Of a DNA stretch of 10,332 nt, positions 5,715 to 10,332 are shown piece after piece (the stretch's first letter is position 1; each line of letters starts with the position of its first letter). The notes under the pieces are model-generated. The model saw nothing but the letters and a program-made list of their open reading frames with translations. It was not told the DNA's origin and did not search any database. Origin of the DNA: Robiginitomaculum sp. (GTDB lineage: Bacteria; Pseudomonadota; Alphaproteobacteria; Caulobacterales; Maricaulaceae); contig JALSYJ010000223.1 in NCBI GenBank assembly GCA_027071965.1, positions 1-10,332 on the forward strand, given 5' to 3'. The position numbers were made by a program, and so were the translations under genes.

Positions 5715-8471
5715 ATGTTGAATTTCAAATCCATTATTTTTTTGGCTATTGGACTGATTTTATTTACAGGCCTTGGCGCCTGTTCCAAGGACATCATATT
5801 GAATAGTGATGTGCAATTTTCCAAGGACAATCCAACTAAAGGTAATTCTGATGCAATTCCCCATGCCCAGCTTGGTGATAATGTCACTCCGCTAAAATAC
5901 ACGCTGAATTTCACAATGGACCCCCGTGAAGATCGGTTTTCCGGTCTGGCTATTATTGATATCAATATTAAAGAGCCTACAAAAAAAATCTGGCTACATG
6001 GCAAAAACATCAATGTTACCGGGGCAGTGGCAATCGCTGAGAATGGCACCAAGACAGCCGCCAGCTACACTCAAATGCCAATAGAAGAAGCACCTTCCGG
6101 GGTTGCCAGACTGGTATTTGAAACAACTATCGGACCCGGAAAATTTAGCTTGCGGCTGCCTTATAACGCTCCTTATAACACGGCGCTAAATGCCGCATAC
6201 AAGGTCACAAGAAAATCCAGCGAGGGTATTGATAACTATATCGTCACCCAGTTTCAGGCAATTGGGGCCCGGGAGGCTTTTCCTGGCTTTGATGAATCAA
6301 GATTCAAAGTACCTTTTGATATTACCATCACGGCACCGGCCGAGAATGTTGTTTATGCTAATACACCTAAAATCAGCACAACCACAGTTGATAACGGATG
6401 GGTTAAACATGTTTTTGCTACTACCCGCCCTTTACCAACCTATTTAATCGCCTACGGGGTTGGGCCATGGGACGTGGTGGAGTTTGACCCGCTGCCGCCT
6501 ACTGATGTGCGCGATCATGAAGTACCCCTGCGCGGGCTGGCAGCCCGTGGTTCTGGCGATAAGATGCAATATGCCCTCAAAAACACCGCCGGAATTATGG
6601 AGGCGACAGAGGCTTATTTTGGTACTGCCTATCCGTATGAAAAACTGGATTTGATTGCCGCTCCCGAATATGCGTTCGGTGCAATGGAAAATCCGGGAGC
6701 TGTTGTATTTACAGAATATCTTTTACTTATGAACGAAAACTCGTCCTTGCGGCAAAAACAGGCCTATGCCTATGTCAACGCCCATGAATTAGCCCATCAA
6801 TGGTTTGGAGATCTGGTTACTCCGGCATGGTGGGAGGACATATGGCTAAATGAAGCTTTTGCCACATGGATGGGCTATAAGGCGGTGGATGATTGGGCGC
6901 CAGAGTACAAGTTTGGTACAAGGATCCTTGAAGGCGCCTTGCGCACAATGCGAATAGACAGCCTGCAAAGCACCAGAAAAATTCGCGAGCCACTGCTTCG
7001 CACTGAAAATGTCATGAACCAGTTTGACAGCATAACCTATCAAAAGGGTGGCGCGGTACTGGCCATGTTTGAAAACTATCTTGGTGAGAAAAAATTCCAA
7101 AAAGGCGTTCGCCTGCACATGGAGAGATTTGAGGATGGTGTTGCTACTGCTGATGATTTTTTCCAATCGCTGTCTGATGGTTCTGAAAATGCCCTCGTAG
7201 CAACAGCCATGAAAAGTTTTGTCGATCAACGCGGGGTTCCATTAGTGCGCGCTGAACTTTCCTGTGACGTCAATAATGTGCAAATAAAACTGGAGCAATC
7301 ACGTTATGCGCCTTTGGGCTCAAGCATTAAGCAAAATCAAACCTGGCAAATCCCGGTTTGCACCCGCTATAACAGCGATAATGGTATACAGAAAAGCTGC
7401 ACATTACTGACTGAAAAAACCAAAACCATGCCTTTGAAAACCGGGACATGCCCCACATGGCTTACCTTAAATGCTGATGGCTCCGGTTATTATCGCTTTA
7501 CCATGGATAAACAGGCGTGGCAGAAATTGCTCAATAATGCAGATCAACTAAATACCAGGGAAGCACTTTCTGTACTTGATAGCTTAATTGCCAGCTTCAA
7601 CGCAGGTGAACTGGATGCGCAGACCTATCTTGATGGATTAACAGCATTTGCAAAAAGCCCTGAACATGATGTGGTATCAGCCTCCGGTGGCACATTGGGT
7701 AATATGTATGGGCGCATACTTACCAAAAAGTCCAGAAAAGATATGGCCAGATTCACCCGCGCCCTTTACGCCGAGCGCTATGCACGGATCAAGGATGAAA
7801 ATTCAATGGAGTCTGAATTATTAGGGCCTACTCTGGCTGCACGTTTGATCAGTTATGGTAATGAGCAAAAAATTGCGGCAGAACTCGCCGAAGCCGGAGC
7901 ACAATATCTAGGCATTGATGGCCCGGCCAACAAGCAGGCACTGGCTGCTAATATGGTTGGCATTGGATTATCAGAAGCCTTCAAGGCCCGTGGCAAGGAT
8001 GCGCTTCCTGCCCTGCTGGAATTGATTGAAAACGGCTCTGCGGCAGAAAAGAGCAATGCAGGCAGGGCCCTTGGCGCAACCAATAATCCTGAACTGGGTA
8101 TGGTGCTTCTGGAAACAGCCTTTGACCCCAAGGGGGTATTTACCGGAAGGCAGGCCACCAGTTTGATTTACAGTCTGGTCAACAACCCGACAACAAGCGC
8201 CCAGACATGGCAATGGATCAAGAAAAATTTTGATCAATTGCTGGAAACTAGAATTGCCGATGCCCACAAAGCCGGAACACCGCGCCTTGGCAGATTCTTT
8301 TGCAGCAGAAAAGGCGCAAAAGAAGTAGAAACTTTTTTCAAAAGCAAAGCTGAGATAATCCCGGGATATGAGCGGGAGCTGTCACAGACACTTGAGAGCA
8401 TCTCCCTTTGCGCTGCCGCCAAGTCAGCCCATGAGAAGAGTCTGGCAAAGGCTCTTGCCGCACGCCAGTAA
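5715..8471 (+). CDS. M1-family zinc aminopeptidase, predicted outer-membrane lipoprotein
   Basis: This is a 918-residue gluzincin aminopeptidase of family M1 that should remove N-terminal residues from peptides. The N-terminus is a lipoprotein signal: hydrophobic IIFLAIGLILFTG, lipobox LGAC and acylated Cys23. Ser at +2 rather than Asp suggests outer-membrane sorting under the Lol rule. The N-terminal beta domain ends near TQFQAIGAREAFPGFDE (178-194). The catalytic domain carries GAMENPG at 322-328, HELAH at 357-361, the third zinc ligand Glu380 (HExxH-18-E spacing exact) and Tyr442 in SITYQKGG. A C-terminal ERAP1_C-like helical domain follows to residue 918. I chose ATG 5715, preceded by AAGGGA with 6-nt spacing; a TTG at 5685 would bury the signal peptide behind ten extra residues. 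The 160-nt upstream gap contains TTGACG at 5610-5615 but no good -10 partner. The precise substrate is not visible. Confidence 0.95.
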   Translation: MLNFKSIIFLAIGLILFTGLGACSKDIILNSDVQFSKDNPTKGNSDAIPHAQLGDNVTPLKYTLNFTMDPREDRFSGLAIIDINIKEPTKKIWLHGKNINVTGAVAIAENGTKTAASYTQMPIEEAPSGVARLVFETTIGPGKFSLRLPYNAPYNTALNAAYKVTRKSSEGIDNYIVTQFQAIGAREAFPGFDESRFKVPFDITITAPAENVVYANTPKISTTTVDNGWVKHVFATTRPLPTYLIAYGVGPWDVVEFDPLPPTDVRDHEVPLRGLAARGSGDKMQYALKNTAGIMEATEAYFGTAYPYEKLDLIAAPEYAFGAMENPGAVVFTEYLLLMNENSSLRQKQAYAYVNAHELAHQWFGDLVTPAWWEDIWLNEAFATWMGYKAVDDWAPEYKFGTRILEGALRTMRIDSLQSTRKIREPLLRTENVMNQFDSITYQKGGAVLAMFENYLGEKKFQKGVRLHMERFEDGVATADDFFQSLSDGSENALVATAMKSFVDQRGVPLVRAELSCDVNNVQIKLEQSRYAPLGSSIKQNQTWQIPVCTRYNSDNGIQKSCTLLTEKTKTMPLKTGTCPTWLTLNADGSGYYRFTMDKQAWQKLLNNADQLNTREALSVLDSLIASFNAGELDAQTYLDGLTAFAKSPEHDVVSASGGTLGNMYGRILTKKSRKDMARFTRALYAERYARIKDENSMESELLGPTLAARLISYGNEQKIAAELAEAGAQYLGIDGPANKQALAANMVGIGLSEAFKARGKDALPALLELIENGSAAEKSNAGRALGATNNPELGMVLLETAFDPKGVFTGRQATSLIYSLVNNPTTSAQTWQWIKKNFDQLLETRIADAHKAGTPRLGRFFCSRKGAKEVETFFKSKAEIIPGYERELSQTLESISLCAAAKSAHEKSLAKALAARQ

Positions 8472-8503
8472 TGTAAAACCCACCCTTAAAATAGCAAAGT
8501 TAT

Positions 8504-8552
8504 AGGACAAAAACTTCCCCCTTTGGGATGGACTTGGCTATGTCCTGATAAT
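8504..8552 (+). promoter_or_regulatory. Candidate promoter with flanking inverted repeat upstream of the GDPD-ALDH unit
   Basis: TTGGGA (8523-8528) and GATAAT (8547-8552) are separated by 18 nt and match the sigma-70 hexamers at 4 of 6 and 5 of 6 positions. This would start transcription near 8559, about 45 nt before the phosphodiesterase ATG. An inverted repeat, AGGACA (8504-8509) and TGTCCT (8541-8546), brackets the -35 element and abuts the -10. The same arms could form an RNA hairpin at the end of the M1 peptidase transcript, with a six-T run at 8559-8564 that lies too far downstream for a canonical terminator. Confidence 0.33.
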
Positions 8553-8603
8553 TGGGCATTTTTTAGAATGACCTGCAGATCATTTTTGTGCTAAAGCAAT
8601 AAA

Positions 8604-9665
8604 ATGAACAGGGATCAGAAAGTGACGCGCAGATTTTCCCTAAAGACATTAGGGGCGGCAGGAATGTTGACAGGGCTTCCCTCGTTGGCGGCTGCAACAG
8701 GCTCGAAAAGTTCTGTGCGCCGGCATGCAGGTAAAACAGGATACAATATGCAAAAACCAATAATAATTGCCCATCGCGGTGCCAGCGGATATTTACCTGA
8801 ACATACGCTGGAAGCCTATCAACTGGCCATTGACCTGGGGGCTGATTTTATTGAGCCGGATATGGTGTTTACCAAGGACGGGCACCTGATTGCCCGCCAT
8901 GACCATTATTTATCCACCAGCACCAATGTCGCTGATCATCCGGAATTCGCAGACCGTAAAACAACCCGCCCCGGCTATGATGGCGAGGACTGGTTTAGCG
9001 AAGACTTCACTTTGGCCGAGATTAAAACCTTGCGCGCAAAGCAGACCATGCCCCAACGAAACCACGAAGCCGATGGCAAGTTTGAGATTCCAACCATGGA
9101 GGAGGTATTCAAACTAACCCGCGCCAATGGCATTTCGGCAAGCCGTAAAGTGCCGCTTGGAGTTTATCCGGAAACCAAACTACCAGGATACTTCAAAAGC
9201 ATTGGGCTGGATTACAGGGCAGCATTGATTTCCGAGCTTGAGAAAGCTGCATGGTGGACGGATCCATTTCCGATTTTTGTGCAAAGCTTTGAAGCCGATA
9301 TTTTAATATCCCTAAAACAATTAAAACCGGAGCTGCCGTTAATTATGCTTATTGAGCGCAAGCAGGACTTACAACTTGAGGAATATGCAAAATTTGCAGA
9401 TGGTATTGGCCCGTTTAAGGGCCTTTTGGTAACAAAAGACGGTAAATCCACCGGCATCATTGAACAGTCACATGCCTTGGGTATGGAAGTCCATCCGTGG
9501 ACATTTCGTTCAGATCAACTGCCCCAAGAGTTTGACAGTCCGCAAGCGGAATATGACTTCTTTTTTGAATTAGGAGTTGATGGTGTTTTTAGTGATTTTT
9601 GCAATGATGCACGAGCAGCAAAGCTGGCACGCTTTGCCCGAAACCAAATAAAAACAAGGGGATAA
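8604..9665 (+). CDS. Glycerophosphodiester phosphodiesterase, GlpQ-type, Tat-exported
   Basis: This 353-residue enzyme should hydrolyse glycerophosphodiesters (deacylated phospholipids such as glycerophosphocholine) to sn-glycerol 3-phosphate and an alcohol. Residues 8-14 (TRRFSLK) form a twin-arginine motif followed by the hydrophobic segment TLGAAGMLTGLPSLAAA, so export through Tat to the periplasm is expected. The TIM-barrel domain carries HRGASGYLPEHTLEAY (His57, Arg58), IEPDMV (Glu84, Asp86), ARHDHYL (His99) and the late strands EVHPWTFRSD and LGVDGVFSDF. The HDHYL sequence and the long insertion after it resemble periplasmic GlpQ rather than short cytoplasmic UgpQ. ATG 8604 has only a weak Shine-Dalgarno sequence but is needed for the Tat signal. 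A second ATG at 8748, with AGGA 6 nt upstream, begins just before the catalytic domain. The aldehyde dehydrogenase gene follows after 5 nt. Confidence 0.94.
   Translation: MNRDQKVTRRFSLKTLGAAGMLTGLPSLAAATGSKSSVRRHAGKTGYNMQKPIIIAHRGASGYLPEHTLEAYQLAIDLGADFIEPDMVFTKDGHLIARHDHYLSTSTNVADHPEFADRKTTRPGYDGEDWFSEDFTLAEIKTLRAKQTMPQRNHEADGKFEIPTMEEVFKLTRANGISASRKVPLGVYPETKLPGYFKSIGLDYRAALISELEKAAWWTDPFPIFVQSFEADILISLKQLKPELPLIMLIERKQDLQLEEYAKFADGIGPFKGLLVTKDGKSTGIIEQSHALGMEVHPWTFRSDQLPQEFDSPQAEYDFFFELGVDGVFSDFCNDARAAKLARFARNQIKTRG
8738..8741 (+). promoter_or_regulatory. Internal ribosome binding site before a second GDPD start
   Basis: AGGA lies 6 nt before an in-frame ATG at 8748 (MQKPIIIAHRGASG). This site is stronger than anything before the upstream ATG at 8604. 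Starting here would remove the whole 48-residue Tat leader and leave the complete catalytic domain, giving a cytoplasmic form. It could equally be chance. Confidence 0.25.
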
Positions 9666-9670
9666 ACCTA

Positions 9671-10332
9671 ATGGACATGCAACAAAAACTTGATGCTATG
9701 AAGGCAGCTTTTCGTAAAAACCCAAATCCTGACCTTGCCAGCCGTGATAAAAACCTGAAACACCTTGGCGCAATGATTTTGGACAATGTAGATGCATTTT
9801 GCAAAGCCATATCCGAAGATTTTGGCCATCGTTCACCTATTGAAACCAGATTTGCAGAAACTGCAAATGCCCTTTCAGACATCAAGCATACCCGCAAGCA
9901 ACTGGCCAAATGGATGTCTGTAGAAAAGCGGACTACCGGCATACATTTTTTACCAGCAAAAAACGAAGTCAGGTATCAGCCCAAAGGAGTTGTCGGGGTT
10001 ATAAGTCCGTGGAATTATCCAATGTCAATGGCAGTTAACCCGACTATCGGCGCCTTGGCCGCCGGCAATCGGGTAATGATCAAACCATCTGAGCTGACCC
10101 CTGCCACTTCTGACCTGCTGGCTAAACTGTTCTCTCAATATTTTGATGAGGATCATATTACAGTAATTACCGGCGGGCCGGATGTAGCACAAAATTTCAG
10201 CGCCTTGCCCTTTGATCATATGCTGTTTACCGGCTCAACCAATGTAGGCCGTCTGGTCATGAGTGCAGCAGCAAAAAACCTAACCCCTGTTACTTTAGAG
10301 CTTGGCGGTAAATCCCCGACTATTCTGGACGA
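9671..10332 (+). CDS. NAD(P)-dependent aldehyde dehydrogenase, coniferyl-aldehyde dehydrogenase-like (3' end outside window)
   Basis: The first 220 residues of an aldehyde dehydrogenase superfamily protein are present; the frame is open at the right edge. Such enzymes oxidise aldehydes to carboxylic acids. Visible motifs are the coenzyme-binding ISPWNYP at 111-117, Lys138 in IKPSE, FTGSTNVG at 186-193 and the catalytic glutamate Glu210 in TLELGGKSP. The catalytic cysteine lies beyond the window. The short N-terminus (MDMQQKLDAMKAAF), the DFGHRSPIETRFAE segment and RYQPKGVVGVISPWNYP resemble the CalB/coniferyl aldehyde dehydrogenase group, which also includes enzymes acting on fatty and other aldehydes; the substrate is therefore open. 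ATG 9671 is 5 nt after the phosphodiesterase stop and has AAGGGGA (9655-9661) 9 nt upstream, which overlaps the end of that gene. Co-transcription and translational coupling are likely. Confidence 0.93.
   Translation, partial: MDMQQKLDAMKAAFRKNPNPDLASRDKNLKHLGAMILDNVDAFCKAISEDFGHRSPIETRFAETANALSDIKHTRKQLAKWMSVEKRTTGIHFLPAKNEVRYQPKGVVGVISPWNYPMSMAVNPTIGALAAGNRVMIKPSELTPATSDLLAKLFSQYFDEDHITVITGGPDVAQNFSALPFDHMLFTGSTNVGRLVMSAAAKNLTPVTLELGGKSPTILD

Noticed and set aside
7853..8422. Minus-strand open frames inside the M1 peptidase C-terminal region
   Set aside because: Antisense shadows of a continuous, family-length coding region.
8541..8564. Rho-independent terminator after the M1 gene
   Set aside because: The stem is only 6 bp, its loop is over 30 nt, and the T-run begins 12 nt beyond the stem.

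Overview
The window looks like an ordinary chromosomal stretch of a Gram-negative, rod-shaped alphaproteobacterium. The basis is an MreB N-terminus of the alphaproteobacterial type, a divergent miaA/serB pair followed by a convergent DegP/HtrA protease (an arrangement I associate with alphaproteobacteria), and several exported proteins with Sec, Tat and lipoprotein signals. The genus cannot be fixed. Base composition is moderate and looks even throughout. I see no mobile element, tRNA, rRNA, CRISPR array or other sign of recent transfer.

Layout. Positions 1-617 (minus) hold the N-terminal part of mreB, cut by the window edge. Positions 739-2369 (minus) hold a two-gene unit: miaA (tRNA dimethylallyltransferase), then a VTT/DedA-like membrane protein joined by an ATGA stop/start overlap. 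serB (plus, 2368-3243) diverges from miaA; their start codons share one CATG. serB then runs tail to tail into a degP/degQ-type periplasmic protease (minus, 3258-4649) across a 14-nt gap. After a divergent promoter region come two plus-strand envelope genes: a periplasmic SIMPL (DUF541/YggE-like) protein (4829-5554) and a lipoprotein M1 aminopeptidase (5715-8471). The window ends in a two-gene plus-strand unit: a Tat-exported GlpQ-type glycerophosphodiester phosphodiesterase (8604-9665) and, 5 nt later, an aldehyde dehydrogenase cut by the right edge (9671-10332).

How the genes fit together. The left third is housekeeping: cell shape, tRNA modification and serine synthesis. The middle and right are mostly cell-envelope functions: periplasmic protein quality control, stress defence, peptide breakdown at the membrane, and phospholipid-headgroup salvage. 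The last two genes may form a small catabolic unit in which the phosphodiesterase releases an alcohol and the dehydrogenase oxidises a derived or unrelated aldehyde; that link is inference.

I did not find a clearly new multi-gene system. The points most worth checking are: the mreB start, where family-conserved N-terminal codons lie upstream of the first in-frame ATG behind a well-placed ribosome binding site; the zero-gap divergent miaA/serB starts; a 12-bp stem at the end of degP that pairs fully only in the degP mRNA; palindromes in two intergenic regions; and a possible second, leaderless start in the phosphodiesterase gene.
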